A stretch of DNA of 44,477 nt from Acidimicrobiia bacterium (GCA_025928935.1 JAICNB010000021.1:1-44477); one strand, 5' to 3'; counted from the stretch's first letter, positions 1 to 9,190 are shown. Program-made: numbers and translations. The notes: generated by a model from the letters alone, not told the origin.

Positions 1-1
1 C

Positions 2-985
2 GCCGATCAGGCCGAGCACGTTTTCACGGTCATGGAGGAATGGAGAGGACGAGGCAACTCGGTGCTGTTCATCACCCACCGCCTTGGCGAGGTGATGCGG
101 ATGTGTGATCGGGCAACCGTGCTGAGAGATGGCCGCACCGTGGCGTCCGTGACCCCCCTCGAAGTGGGCGAGTCGGGTCTGGTGGAGGCGATGCTGGGCG
201 AGGTGATTCGTGCCGAGGCCCGGGCTTCGAGGGCATCCCGTGCCGGTGGGGGCCAGGTCCTGCTCGAGGCGGTCGACATCGAATCGGGGGACAAGGTGAA
301 CGGCGTCTCGTTCCGACTCCACGCCGGTGAGGTTTTGGGGCTGGCGGCCCTCGAGGGACAGGGCCAGGACCGGTTGTTCGAGGTGCTGGCCGGCGACAGA
401 CGGCCCGATCGCGGGGAGGTGCTGGTCAAGGGGGAGCCGCTGCGGGCAAGATCGCCTTATGACGCCGTGGCACGCGGGGTCGTCCTGGTGCCGCCCGACC
501 GTCTACTCGCCCTCCTTCCTCAGCGCCCGGTCCGCGAGAACCTCGGGCTTCCCCTCTACGACCGCATCCGACGATGGTTCTCGATCGCTCGTGACGAAAA
601 GGAGAGGGTGGCGGACGCCATCGACCGCCTATCGATCGACACCCGGGCGGCTCGTCAGGCCGGGCGTCTGTCGGGTGGGAACCAGCAGAAGGTGGTCCTG
701 GGCAGGTGGCTCACCTCCGGGTTCCAGGTCCTGCTCTGCTTCGACCCGACCCGGGGGATAGACGTCAAGACCAAGGCTCAGATCTATGACCTGATCCGCG
801 AGTTGGCAGCCGATGGCGCTGCCGTCCTCCTCTACACGAGCGAGCTCGCCGAGATCCCCCTGGTCTGTGACCGCGTCCACGTGCTCTATCGCGGCGCCAT
901 CGTGGACGAGCAACCTGCCGAAAGCGCAACGGAGGAGTCGCTGCTTACTGCGGCCCATGGCATCAGTGCGGAGGAGGTGGCATGA
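2..985 (+). CDS. Sugar ABC transporter ATP-binding protein, ribose/galactose type (5' end missing)
   Basis: This is the C-terminal part of a two-domain RbsA/MglA-type ATPase that powers uptake by the two permeases that follow. The frame is open to the left edge, so the first ~170 residues of the usual ~500 lie outside. The fragment starts near the end of the first nucleotide-binding domain (H-loop motif FITHRL, near residue 24). The second domain runs from about residue 90 to the end, with a degenerate P-loop (LEGQGQDRLF) and the signature LSGGNQQK. The Walker B/catalytic pair, normally Asp-Glu before PTRG, reads Phe-Asp (CFDPTRGID), so this site may hydrolyse ATP poorly. The stop overlaps the next start (ATGA). 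No substrate-binding protein is in view; it probably lies upstream. Confidence 0.93.
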   Translation, partial: ADQAEHVFTVMEEWRGRGNSVLFITHRLGEVMRMCDRATVLRDGRTVASVTPLEVGESGLVEAMLGEVIRAEARASRASRAGGGQVLLEAVDIESGDKVNGVSFRLHAGEVLGLAALEGQGQDRLFEVLAGDRRPDRGEVLVKGEPLRARSPYDAVARGVVLVPPDRLLALLPQRPVRENLGLPLYDRIRRWFSIARDEKERVADAIDRLSIDTRAARQAGRLSGGNQQKVVLGRWLTSGFQVLLCFDPTRGIDVKTKAQIYDLIRELAADGAAVLLYTSELAEIPLVCDRVHVLYRGAIVDEQPAESATEESLLTAAHGISAEEVA

Positions 986-1989
986 CTGCCGAGACCGCCG
1001 CGCCCTCCACGCGGTTCGACTGGTCGACCTGGCTTCGGAGGCGGGGATGGACCGCGGGTGTCTGGGTCCTCCTGCTTCTCATGATCGTCTGGTACTCGGT
1101 TCTGATCCCCAAATTCGGCGGCTTTCAGATCGCCTCGATCTCCAAGAACAGCCTGCCCCTCGTCTATCTGGCGATCGGGCAGGCGGTCATCGTGATCGCG
1201 GGGGGGATCGACCTGTCGGTGGGCGCGATGTTGATCCTCTCCAACTCCATCGCCGCCCAACTCATGTTCGAGCAGCCATTCGCCGTGACCCTCGCCATTG
1301 CGGTCCTCGTGATCCTGATCGGGGCGGTGATCAACGGTGTGGTGGGCTGGATCATCACCGTTTCCCGAGTGCCCGACATCGTGGTGACTCTGGCGACGAG
1401 CTTCATCCTCTCCGGCGCTGCCCTCCTGGTCCTTCCTTCACCCGGCGGGGGCACCAGTGAAGGCTTCAGGGCCATGTTCACGGGCTCCACCACGGGGAGC
1501 GGCTCCAATTTCTGGCCGTCCCTGGTCGCCATCGCGATCCCGATGACCCTTGCCGCCTGGTGGATGAAGAACACTCGAACCGGGCTCTCTCTCTACGCGA
1601 CCGGGTCGAGCCCCATCGCCGCCTATTTGTCCGGGGTTCCGACCCGTCGGGCGAAGATCGTCTCCTACGCCGTCGGTGGCGGGTTCTCTGCGCTGGCCGG
1701 CCTCTCCGCGCTGGCCATAACCGGTTCCGGTGAATCCCGGGCTGCGACGGGATCTCTCTTCACGCTGCGATCGGTGGCTGCCATCGTCCTGGGGGGAGTC
1801 GCCCTCACCGGTGGGATCGGCTCGGTGGTCGGCGCAGCCGCTGCCGGGATCATCCTCTTCACCCTGTCGCCGATCCTGAGCGCGATGGGCATCGACCCCA
1901 ACACCGCACAGGTCGTGCAGGGTGTCCTGATAGTGGTTGTGATGATGGTGGCCGGGATCATCGAGCTCAGAAGACAGAGAGCCGGATGA
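982..1989 (+). CDS. Sugar ABC transporter permease, RbsC family (first)
   Basis: A 335-residue integral membrane protein of the BPD_transp_2 family that forms half of the translocation channel of a ribose/xylose/galactose-type importer. About eight to ten hydrophobic segments are visible. The family loop GGIDLSVGAM lies near residue 75, and the C-terminal Gly-rich stretch GGVALTGGIGSVVGA is the coupling region. The ATG overlaps the ATPase stop by four bases, and its own end overlaps the next permease start, so the three genes are translationally coupled. Length and motifs are normal for the family. The transported sugar cannot be read from the sequence; two different permeases imply a heterodimeric channel. 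Confidence 0.93.
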   Translation: MTAETAAPSTRFDWSTWLRRRGWTAGVWVLLLLMIVWYSVLIPKFGGFQIASISKNSLPLVYLAIGQAVIVIAGGIDLSVGAMLILSNSIAAQLMFEQPFAVTLAIAVLVILIGAVINGVVGWIITVSRVPDIVVTLATSFILSGAALLVLPSPGGGTSEGFRAMFTGSTTGSGSNFWPSLVAIAIPMTLAAWWMKNTRTGLSLYATGSSPIAAYLSGVPTRRAKIVSYAVGGGFSALAGLSALAITGSGESRAATGSLFTLRSVAAIVLGGVALTGGIGSVVGAAAAGIILFTLSPILSAMGIDPNTAQVVQGVLIVVVMMVAGIIELRRQRAG

Positions 1990-2981
1990 CCATCTCGAAT
2001 ACCCCGATGATCGAGATGGAAGTCCTTCCCGACTCGAAGTGGAGAACCGCCCTTCGCGATCGTCCCCTCCTCGTCCTCGGGATCGTCCTCATCGCCCTGG
2101 TGATCGCCACCGCGATCATCGAGCCCCGCTATCTCAGCGTGAGCGGACTGCGCAACACGGTGTTGATCGCCGCCCCATTGGGGATCATGGCTGCGGCTCA
2201 GACAATTCTCATGCTGACCGGCGGCATCGACCTCTCGGTTGGGATGATCGCCACCGCCGCCGCCTACGTCGCCGGCAACCAATCCCCCAACGGCGCAGGC
2301 ATCGCGATCGTCCTCGGCCTCCTTGTGGGCGTCGTCGCCGGCAGCATCAACGGCGTCGGGGTCGGGATTTTCCGGGTCAACCCGCTGATCATGACCCTCG
2401 CCATGTCGGCCATCCTTCTCGGGCTGTTCACCGCCCTCTCCTTCACCGTGCTCCAGGGGTCGACCACCGTGGCTCAGTTCATCAAGACCATCGGTGGGGG
2501 CTCCTTCCTCGGCAATCGGGTGCCCTATAACGCCCTGGTCTGGGCAGCTGTGTCAGTGCTGATCATCTACGGGCTGCGTCGCACCGGTCTGGGACGTCTT
2601 CTCTACGCGGTTGGCGACAACCCGATCGCCGTTCGGTTGGCAGGGATCCGGATCTGGCAGGTCCAAATCGCGGCCTACGCCATCGCCGGTCTCCTCGCCG
2701 CCCTCGCCGGCATCCTGCTCGCAGGTCGGACCGGTGCGGTGGACCTCCAGCTGGCCGTCAACTTCCTCCTTCCGTCGGTGGCGGCGGCGGTCATCGGTGG
2801 CACCTCGATCTTCGGCGGGATCGGCTCCTACAGCGGCACCATCCTCGGCGCTCTCATCCTTGGCGTGCTGACCACCATGCTCACCTTTCTAGATGCCGGC
2901 CAGGCGATCCAGCAGATCGTGTACGGGGGGATCGTCCTCGGTCTGGCCTGGCTGTACGCACGGGTCACAGGAACCTCATAG
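1986..2981 (+). CDS. Sugar ABC transporter permease, RbsC family (second)
   Basis: A 331-residue permease paralogous to the preceding gene, with a ~30-residue cytoplasmic N-terminus, then TM helices and the same family motif GGIDLSVGM (near residue 78) and GGTSIFGGIGSYSGT near the C-terminus. It starts with ATG overlapping the upstream stop (ATGA). Together the two permeases and the RbsA-like ATPase make a complete membrane unit. Nine bases separate it from the dehydrogenase gene that follows, so uptake and catabolism are probably one transcript. Confidence 0.93.
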   Translation: MTISNTPMIEMEVLPDSKWRTALRDRPLLVLGIVLIALVIATAIIEPRYLSVSGLRNTVLIAAPLGIMAAAQTILMLTGGIDLSVGMIATAAAYVAGNQSPNGAGIAIVLGLLVGVVAGSINGVGVGIFRVNPLIMTLAMSAILLGLFTALSFTVLQGSTTVAQFIKTIGGGSFLGNRVPYNALVWAAVSVLIIYGLRRTGLGRLLYAVGDNPIAVRLAGIRIWQVQIAAYAIAGLLAALAGILLAGRTGAVDLQLAVNFLLPSVAAAVIGGTSIFGGIGSYSGTILGALILGVLTTMLTFLDAGQAIQQIVYGGIVLGLAWLYARVTGTS

Positions 2982-2990
2982 GAAGAAGAC

Positions 2991-4145
2991 ATGGCATACG
3001 GCGATATCAAGGCAGGAGTGGTGGGCATCGGGTTCATCGGCGTTGCCCACGTCGAGGCCCTGCGCCGGCTCGGGGTCGAGGTCGGTGGAGTGGTTGGGTC
3101 GAGCCCGGAACGGGCGCGGGCCAAGGCCGAAGCAGCCGGGCTGCCTCCCGTGTACGACTCTGTTGAGGCTCTGGCCGATGACCCCTCGATCGATGTCGTG
3201 CACATCACCAGCCCGAACTACGCCCACGCCGATCAGGTGAGGATCTGTCTCGCCGCCGGCAAGCACGTTGTCTGTGAGAAGCCCCTCGCCCTAGGCGCCA
3301 AGGACACGAAGGATCTGGTCGCGAGAGCCGAGGAAAGCGGGCTGGTCAACGCGGTGTGCTTCAACAGTCGCTTCTACCCGCTGAACCACCAGGCCATGGC
3401 GATGGTTGTGGCCGGTGAGATCGGGGAGGTGCGCCTCATCACCGGGTCCTATCACCAGGACTGGCTGCTGCGAGACACCGATTGGAACTGGCGGCTTCAG
3501 CCGGAGGAGGCCGGTGAGTTGAGGGCGGTGGCCGACATCGGCTCCCATTGGCTCGACCTGACCCGTTTCATCTCGGGAAGGAGGGTCGAGGCGGTGATGG
3601 CGGACCTCCACACGTTGGTCCCGATTCGCCGACACCCCCCCGGGCCCGTGGAGACATTTGCCGCGGTGGACCCGGACCAGGAACTGATCGAGGAGGTGAT
3701 GGCCAGTGACGACGCCGCCGGGATCCTGCTCCGCTATGAGGGAGGGGCCAGGGGGGCGGTGACGATCTCACAGGTCTCGGCGGGGCGTCGCAACTCGCTT
3801 GCATACGAGGTGGCGGGGAGTGACTCCGCACTTTCCTGGACCTCGGAGCGTCCGGACGACCTCTGGATCGGGCACCGCGGGCGCCCCAACGAAGTGCTTC
3901 ATCGTGACCCTGCGTTGGCCGGTCCGGAAGCTGCCGCACTGATCGCCTATCCGGGGGGGCATCTCGAGGGTTTCCCTGACACCTTCAGGGCAATGTTCAG
4001 TCGTGTCTACATCGATGTGATGGATGGGGCCCCGGCACCGAGCCCCGCCTACCCGACATTCGGCGACGGCCACGACGCAGTGCTGGTGACCGATGCGGTG
4101 GCCCGAAGCAACATCGAGCAACGCTGGGTGACCGTCCAGCGATGA
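2991..4145 (+). CDS. Gfo/Idh/MocA family NAD(P)-dependent oxidoreductase
   Basis: A 384-residue sugar or inositol dehydrogenase-like protein, presumably cytoplasmic. The N-terminal Rossmann fold begins VVGIGFIGVAHVEAL, and the cofactor/substrate Lys lies in the family motif CEKPLA near residue 95. A GADIGSHWLDLTRF-like segment (DIGSHWLDLTR, near residue 184) holds the conserved Asp and His that bind substrate in this family. Members oxidise a sugar hydroxyl, often at C1 or C3, to a lactone or keto sugar. It sits between the transporter and a TIM-barrel isomerase, so it likely performs the first oxidation of the imported compound. The specific substrate is not recognisable. Confidence 0.9.
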   Translation: MAYGDIKAGVVGIGFIGVAHVEALRRLGVEVGGVVGSSPERARAKAEAAGLPPVYDSVEALADDPSIDVVHITSPNYAHADQVRICLAAGKHVVCEKPLALGAKDTKDLVARAEESGLVNAVCFNSRFYPLNHQAMAMVVAGEIGEVRLITGSYHQDWLLRDTDWNWRLQPEEAGELRAVADIGSHWLDLTRFISGRRVEAVMADLHTLVPIRRHPPGPVETFAAVDPDQELIEEVMASDDAAGILLRYEGGARGAVTISQVSAGRRNSLAYEVAGSDSALSWTSERPDDLWIGHRGRPNEVLHRDPALAGPEAAALIAYPGGHLEGFPDTFRAMFSRVYIDVMDGAPAPSPAYPTFGDGHDAVLVTDAVARSNIEQRWVTVQR

Positions 4146-4157
4146 GGAGGAGATGAG

Positions 4158-5072
4158 ATGAAACTCGGTCTTCTGACCGCACCCTTCCCCGGCACACCCC
4201 TCAGCGAGGTCGCCCAATGGACCGCGGCCAACCGCTTCACCACCATCGAGATCGCCGCCTGGCCGGCCTCGAGCGGCGATTCCCGCCGGTATGCAGGGAC
4301 CAGCCACGTCGACGTCGACGACCTCTCGGAGACCCAGGCCGGCGAGATCGTGGGCGAGATGACCCAACTCGGCCTCGAGATCTCGGGCCTGGGCTACTAC
4401 CCCAACCCTCTGCATCCGGATGCCGAACACCAGCGGATGGTGATCGACCATCTGAAGAAGGTGATCGCCGCCGCCTCCAAGATGAAGGTCCCGGTGGTCA
4501 ACACGTTCATTGGGGCAGACAGCGCCAAGAGCCAGGACGAGAACTGGGAGGAGGCGACCAGAGTCTGGCCTGAGATCGTCACCTGGGCCGGTGAGCACGG
4601 AATCAAGATCGCCATCGAGAACTGCCCGATGATCTTCTCGAGAGACGAATGGCCATCTGGGCACAACCTGGCCTACAACCCCAAGATCTGGCGTCGGATG
4701 TTCGAGGAGTTCGGGGAGACGATCGGGCTCAACTTCGATCCCTCCCATCTGGTGTGGCTGATGATCGACATCGAACGCGCCATCGACGAGTTCGGGGAGC
4801 GGTTCTACCACTTCCAGGCAAAAGACGTGATGATCGACCGCAACGGCCTCTACGAGAACGGAAGCTTGTCCTCCGGGATCGGATGGCAGATCCCACGTCT
4901 CCCCGGTCTCGGCGACGTGGACTGGGCGATCGTGTTCAGGGCGCTGTATCGGGCCGGTTATGACGGGCCGATCATCATCGAGCACGAGGACCGCGGCTTC
5001 GAGGAGACCGACGAGCTGATCAAGCGCGGCTTTCTCCTCGCACGTGACGTCCTGAGCCCGTACGTCAAGTAG
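4158..5072 (+). CDS. Sugar phosphate isomerase/epimerase family (IolE/xylose isomerase-like TIM barrel)
   Basis: A 304-residue protein of the AP endonuclease-2/xylose isomerase-like TIM-barrel superfamily. Probable divalent-metal ligands are visible in order: Glu in IAIENCP (about residue 155), Asp and His in NFDPSHLVW (about 195), His in YHFQAKD and Glu in IIIEHED (about 275). Family members act as isomerases, epimerases, dehydratases or 3-keto-glycoside lyases. The ATG follows a strong GGAGGAG ribosome site that straddles the end of the dehydrogenase gene. Pairing of this fold with Gfo/Idh/MocA enzymes is common in catabolism of inositols and 3-keto sugars, which fits but does not prove the role here. 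Confidence 0.88.
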   Translation: MKLGLLTAPFPGTPLSEVAQWTAANRFTTIEIAAWPASSGDSRRYAGTSHVDVDDLSETQAGEIVGEMTQLGLEISGLGYYPNPLHPDAEHQRMVIDHLKKVIAAASKMKVPVVNTFIGADSAKSQDENWEEATRVWPEIVTWAGEHGIKIAIENCPMIFSRDEWPSGHNLAYNPKIWRRMFEEFGETIGLNFDPSHLVWLMIDIERAIDEFGERFYHFQAKDVMIDRNGLYENGSLSSGIGWQIPRLPGLGDVDWAIVFRALYRAGYDGPIIIEHEDRGFEETDELIKRGFLLARDVLSPYVK

Positions 5073-5080
5073 GCGGCATC

Positions 5081-5133
5081 TCGAAATTGGGACCGGGAGA
5101 TGCGACATTCGACACGGTGACTCCCAATTTCGA
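5081..5133. repeat. 53-bp palindromic element, copy A
   Basis: Two perfect 12-base arms (5081-5092, TCGAAATTGGGA, and its reverse complement at 5122-5133) flank a 29-base core. Total length is 53 bp. The arms and parts of the core match the element at 11259-11311. It covers the candidate start codons of the FAD oxidoreductase gene, and its right arm encodes the residues before the Rossmann motif. Confidence 0.75.
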
Positions 5134-6421
5134 CGTGGTCGTGGTCGGGTCCGGCTCGGCTGGGTCACCCGCTGCGATCGCATCGGCCCGGGCCGGCGCC
5201 CGCACGTTGCTGATCGAGAAGCTTCCGTTTCTCGGTGGCAACTCGACCGCGGTGCTCGACACCTTCTATGGCTTCTACACCCCGGGTGAGCGGCCGATCA
5301 AGGTGGTGGGTGGGGTAGGCGACGAAGTGGTCGACCGTCTCCGTCGCCTGGGTGAGGTGGTGGAGCGACCCAACACCTATGGAGCCGGCACCGGGGTCAC
5401 CTATCTGGCCGAGCATCTCAAGGTGGTGTGGGAACAACTGGCGCAAGAGGCAGGGGTCACGGTGCTGCTCCATGCCTTCGTCCAGGACGCGGAGGTCAGC
5501 GAGGGTCGCATCACCACGCTGCTGATCGCCACCAAGGCGGGCCTGAGAGAAGTGAGGGGTTCGGTCTTCGTCGATGCCTCGGGTGATGCCGATGTGTGTC
5601 ATCACGCCGGTTTCGGCTACGAGCTGGCCGGAGAGATCGATCCGGCCCAGACCCTGACGACCACCTTCCGCATGGTCAACGTGGACCATGAGCGCCGGCG
5701 GACCATCGACAAGGCCCGATTCCACCAGTTGATGGAGGAGGCGGCGGAGTCGGGTGACTACCAGTTGCCCCGACGTGAGGGGAGTGACCACATAACACCC
5801 ATCCAGGGCATGACCGCCACGGTCATGACCAGGATCGAGCACGTGGACCACGACGACGCCGGTCAGGTGATCAACGCCACCGATCCTGGGGTTCTCACCC
5901 GTGCCGAGATGGAAGGTCGGCGTCAGGCGCTCGAGTACGCCCGGTTCCTCGTCGATCAGGTGCCCGGATACGAGGGGGCCTCGCTCGTCTCCCTGGGGAG
6001 CCAGATCGGCCTGCGGGAAACGAGGCGGGTGTACGGGGATTACCGGGTGACGAGAGACGACGTGCTGGCTGCCCGCCAGTTCGACGACCAGATCGGGCTC
6101 TGTGGTGCGCCGATCGAGGATCACGTCCCGGGCAAGACGACGAAGTGGGAGTACCTGCCCGAGGGCACCGCAGTGGGCATTCCGTATCGGAGCCTGGTGG
6201 TCCGCGACGGTTTGAACCTCCTGGCCCCCGGCCGGTGCTTCTCTGCAACCCACGACGCGCAGGCATCGATCCGGTCGATGGCGCAATGCATGGCGATGGG
6301 CCATGGCGCCGGGCTGGCGGCGGCGACAGCGGCGGCGAGCGGGGGTGACGTTCGGTCAGTCGACCCCGATCGGCTTCGAGATGGGCTGCGTGCCGGCGGG
6401 GCCATCCTCGAGATGTCGTGA
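5117..6421 (+). CDS. FAD-dependent oxidoreductase (FAD_oxidored / FixC-like family)
   Basis: A protein of about 434 residues that begins with a dinucleotide-binding fold, DVVVVGSGSAGSPAA, and continues with the ribose-binding Glu in LLIEKLPFLGGNST. A second conserved FAD segment reads VFVDASGDADVCHHAG. This matches the family of soluble flavoproteins that oxidise small organic substrates. GTG at 5117 is chosen because it starts just before the Rossmann fold. A TTG at 5087 with a weak AGGCGG upstream would add ten residues. Both candidate starts lie inside the palindromic element at 5081-5133. The gene overlaps the next start (GTGA at 6418), so it belongs to the sugar operon. Its electron acceptor and substrate are unknown. 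Confidence 0.88.
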   Translation: MTPNFDVVVVGSGSAGSPAAIASARAGARTLLIEKLPFLGGNSTAVLDTFYGFYTPGERPIKVVGGVGDEVVDRLRRLGEVVERPNTYGAGTGVTYLAEHLKVVWEQLAQEAGVTVLLHAFVQDAEVSEGRITTLLIATKAGLREVRGSVFVDASGDADVCHHAGFGYELAGEIDPAQTLTTTFRMVNVDHERRRTIDKARFHQLMEEAAESGDYQLPRREGSDHITPIQGMTATVMTRIEHVDHDDAGQVINATDPGVLTRAEMEGRRQALEYARFLVDQVPGYEGASLVSLGSQIGLRETRRVYGDYRVTRDDVLAARQFDDQIGLCGAPIEDHVPGKTTKWEYLPEGTAVGIPYRSLVVRDGLNLLAPGRCFSATHDAQASIRSMAQCMAMGHGAGLAAATAAASGGDVRSVDPDRLRDGLRAGGAILEMS

Positions 6422-7323
6422 CCGGCTTCGCCCGGACGGTTCTCGGCGATGTGGAGGCCGACCGGCTCGGGATCGTGCTGGCCCATGAGCATCTGATCAT
6501 CGACAGCCCGATCGTGGCCGAGAGCATGCCGCACATCCATCTGCCATCGGTCGACGAGGCGGTGACGGAGTCGAGGCTCATCGGTGAAGCCGGAGTGGCG
6601 ACTGTGGTCGACGCCATGCCGGCCGGGTCCGGCGGCCACTTCGACCGACTCGCCGAAGTGTCCCGAAAGAGCGGTCTCAACATCATCGCCACCACCGGGA
6701 TGCACACCGCGCGCTATTACCCGCCCGATGACCCGCATCTGGTCGAGCCGGCCGAGGCACTGGCCCGCATCTTCATTCGGGCCATCACCGGCGCATGGCC
6801 CCGGGCGGGTGTGATCAAGCTGGCCACGATGGGTCTCGATCCCACCGACCAGGAGCTTCGTCTCTTCGAGGCGGCCGCGATCACCGTCGCCGCCACCGGT
6901 GCCCCGGTGCTGACCCATTGCGAGGGTGGTGAGGGCGGGATGGCCCAAATGGAGATGATGAGCCGTCTCGGCATCCCCTTGTCCCGAGTCTGCCTCTCCC
7001 ACACCGACAAAGTGGCCGACGGTGGGTATCACCGCGGGCTTCTGGAGACAGGCGTCCTGCTGTGTCTCGACCAGGGATTGCGCGACAGCGAACGGACGGC
7101 AGCGCTCGTCGCAGATTTGGTGGGCGATGGGTTCGGCCATCAGCTCGTCCTCGGCACCGATGCGGCCCGTCGAACGCTCTGGTCGAGCCTCGGCGGTCCC
7201 CGAGGGCCGGGGTGGATGAACGGCGGGTTCCGAGCTCTTCTAGCCGACCGAGGCCTCGAGGACGCTCAAATCGACAGGTTGTTCTCGGACAACCCGGCTC
7301 GATGGCTGGTGGTATCCGGCTAG
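6418..7323 (+). CDS. Phosphotriesterase-family metal-dependent hydrolase (probable lactonase)
   Basis: A 301-residue amidohydrolase-superfamily protein. The binuclear metal site of phosphotriesterases can be traced: His23 and His25 in AHEHLIID, the bridging Lys134 in GVIKLATMG, His167 in LTHCEGG, His195 in LSHTD and Asp248 in LGTDAAR. Many family members are physiological lactonases rather than phosphotriesterases. Behind a sugar dehydrogenase, opening of a lactone is a reasonable guess. The GTG start overlaps the upstream stop by four bases. The stop codon shares CTAG with the stop of the convergent NagB-like gene, so there is no room for a terminator between the two units. Confidence 0.88.
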   Translation: MTGFARTVLGDVEADRLGIVLAHEHLIIDSPIVAESMPHIHLPSVDEAVTESRLIGEAGVATVVDAMPAGSGGHFDRLAEVSRKSGLNIIATTGMHTARYYPPDDPHLVEPAEALARIFIRAITGAWPRAGVIKLATMGLDPTDQELRLFEAAAITVAATGAPVLTHCEGGEGGMAQMEMMSRLGIPLSRVCLSHTDKVADGGYHRGLLETGVLLCLDQGLRDSERTAALVADLVGDGFGHQLVLGTDAARRTLWSSLGGPRGPGWMNGGFRALLADRGLEDAQIDRLFSDNPARWLVVSG

Positions 7324-7997
7324 CCATCGCCAGCTGCCGCGGTGTCGGCCAGGACGACCGCGCTGTGATGCTCGCGGAGGAAGCTGGCCGGGATCTCCGG
7401 GCCGATCGGGCCCGTCATGACCCGGTCGAGCATCCCGGCTTTGTGCCCACCGGTGACCACCAGCCACAACTCTCGGGCCTGGAGCAACTCATGCATCCCG
7501 ACCGTGATCCCCCAGGAGGGTCGGGTGGACGCCCCGTAGGCCAGCGCTCCATCCGCCGTCGTCTCATGGAGCCGTACCACCCGGGTACGGGACTGCCGTG
7601 ACGAGCCGGGCTCGTTCATCCCGACGTGACCGTTCCGACCCAGACCGACAACGGCCAGGTCGAGGACATCGCCGGTGATGAGATTCCCGTATTCAACGGC
7701 AGCCAGCTCGGGGTCTGCGGCGTCGACATCCGGTGCATGGAACGTGACTCCAGGCAGGTCACCGCGAAGCATGGCGGCGCACCGTGCCGGGTCGTCGGCG
7801 GGAAGGCCACCGAACTCGTCGAGAAGGAACACCTCGGGGGCGCCGGTCACCAAGGCGTTCTGGTAGACGGGACGGGTCGTCTCCCCGGTGGCGAGACAAA
7901 CTCGTGTGCCCTGCTCGACTCCTAACGCCTCTCCCAGCCTGGCGGCGACGGCCATTGCCCAGTCCCCGGGGGGGAAGACCTCGAGGTCGAGACTCAA
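7320..7997 (-). CDS. NagB-like glucosamine-6-phosphate deaminase/isomerase family protein
   Basis: A 225-residue protein of the glucosamine-6-phosphate isomerase/6-phosphogluconolactonase family. It has the phosphate-binding loop [11 protein letters not shown] (about residue 37), the [10 protein letters not shown] segment that holds the proton-transfer Asp, and the active-site motif [15 protein letters not shown] with the catalytic His and Glu. The first motif position is Asn, as in some Bacillus-type NagB proteins. TTG at 7997 is chosen because it overlaps the stop of the upstream dehydrogenase (TTGA), which implies coupling; a longer frame upstream lies entirely inside that gene. The likely role is deamination or isomerisation of an amino-sugar phosphate, but a different sugar phosphate is possible. 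Confidence 0.83.
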   Translation of the reverse strand: MSLDLEVFPPGDWAMAVAARLGEALGVEQGTRVCLATGETTRPVYQNALVTGAPEVFLLDEFGGLPADDPARCAAMLRGDLPGVTFHAPDVDAADPELAAVEYGNLITGDVLDLAVVGLGRNGHVGMNEPGSSRQSRTRVVRLHETTADGALAYGASTRPSWGITVGMHELLQARELWLVVTGGHKAGMLDRVMTGPIGPEIPASFLREHHSAVVLADTAAAGDG

Positions 7998-9190
7998 CCC
8001 GATACGACGACGTCGAATACCGATCCGGTGTCCTTGTCGCTGAGGATCAGCTTCCGTCTCCCATCGGGTAGGGTCTCCTCTTTGACGATGGCGTGACCCT
8101 CGTGAGTGGGAGCGGTCTTGCCGATCTTCGGGGTGGAGCCGGCTCTCCATTCCATTTCGACCGCCTCCCATTGCCGGGATGCCGCCGAGGCATATGCCGC
8201 GTCCATGATGGCGTTCACCACATATCCGTCGTAGATGGTCTCCCGTGGCGCCCGCGCTGCCTCGAATGAGTCGAACATGTCGGCGAACATGGCGGTGTAT
8301 CCGAGCTCGCTGATCTCGTCGCCCACCGGGAACAGCCAGCCCTCGGTCGACTCGAGCTTCTCCGCCACGTAGCCACCGCCTCCCCCCGAGCTGTACATCT
8401 CATACCCGGTGCGCAGGAAGTGATTGAGCCAGATGGTCCCTTCGGTGCCGGCCACCTCATCACGGAGGTCCATGCCGCCCCGGAAGGTCCAGCTGACCTC
8501 GAACTGGCCCAAGGCGCCGGATTCGAAGCGGATGAGCACCACCGCATTGTCCTCGGCCTCGATGGGGTGAACCAGGGTATCTGCCCAAGCCATCACGTCC
8601 ACCGGCCGGTTGCCTTTGCCGACGAAGTTGCGAATGATCTCGATGCAGTGACAGCCGAGGTCGACGATGGCGCCGCCTCCTGCCATCTCCTTGTCCCAGA
8701 ACCAGGCGGAGTGGGGCCCGGGGTGGGTCTCCCGCGACCGGACCCAGGTGACGTCACCGATCGCCCCCGATGCCACCGAGTCGACCGCCTTCATCGTCTT
8801 GGGGGTGTAGACCAGGTCTTCGAGGTAGCCCCCGAAGATGCCGGCCCCCTCCACCACGTCGAGAATGCGCTTCGCCTCGGTGGCATCCCTGGCCAGCGGT
8901 TTGGTGACCAGGACAGCCTTGCCTGCTGCTGCGGTGAGCGCGATCGCCTCCTCGTGGAGGAAGTTGGGGAGACCGACGACCACCAAGTCGGTGTCGGGGT
9001 GGTTGATCGCGTCCTCGAGACTCGTGGTGTGGGCGGGTATGTCCCAGCGCTCCGAGAAAGCCTGGCCCCGTTCATCGGAGCGTGAGTAGACGACCCCTAC
9101 CGAGTCCCGGCTCCTCGGCCCGTGCAGGGTCATGGTGTAGAAGTCACCGATGAGACCGGTGCCGAGCATCGTGACCTTGTGACTTTGCAA
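7994..9190 (-). CDS. Gfo/Idh/MocA family oxidoreductase (second copy)
   Basis: A 398-residue Rossmann-fold dehydrogenase-like protein, N-terminus [13 protein letters not shown]. The usual Glu-Lys-Pro motif reads VTKPLA (Lys kept, Glu replaced by Thr). [15 protein letters not shown] carries the conserved Asp and His of the family's substrate site. The TTG start at 9190 is supported by a GGAGGAGG ribosome site just upstream; an internal ATG eight codons later would cut the Rossmann strand. It is only distantly similar to the dehydrogenase at 2991-4145 and is coupled to the NagB-like gene. The pair converges on the main sugar operon and may act on a related substrate. Confidence 0.88.
   Translation of the reverse strand: MQSHKVTMLGTGLIGDFYTMTLHGPRSRDSVGVVYSRSDERGQAFSERWDIPAHTTSLEDAINHPDTDLVVVGLPNFLHEEAIALTAAAGKAVLVTKPLARDATEAKRILDVVEGAGIFGGYLEDLVYTPKTMKAVDSVASGAIGDVTWVRSRETHPGPHSAWFWDKEMAGGGAIVDLGCHCIEIIRNFVGKGNRPVDVMAWADTLVHPIEAEDNAVVLIRFESGALGQFEVSWTFRGGMDLRDEVAGTEGTIWLNHFLRTGYEMYSSGGGGGYVAEKLESTEGWLFPVGDEISELGYTAMFADMFDSFEAARAPRETIYDGYVVNAIMDAAYASAASRQWEAVEMEWRAGSTPKIGKTAPTHEGHAIVKEETLPDGRRKLILSDKDTGSVFDVVVSG

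Noticed and set aside
3768-6304. Two long minus-strand frames opposite the sugar operon
   Set aside because: They have no recognisable domains, while the plus-strand frames carry complete family motifs over the same bases.
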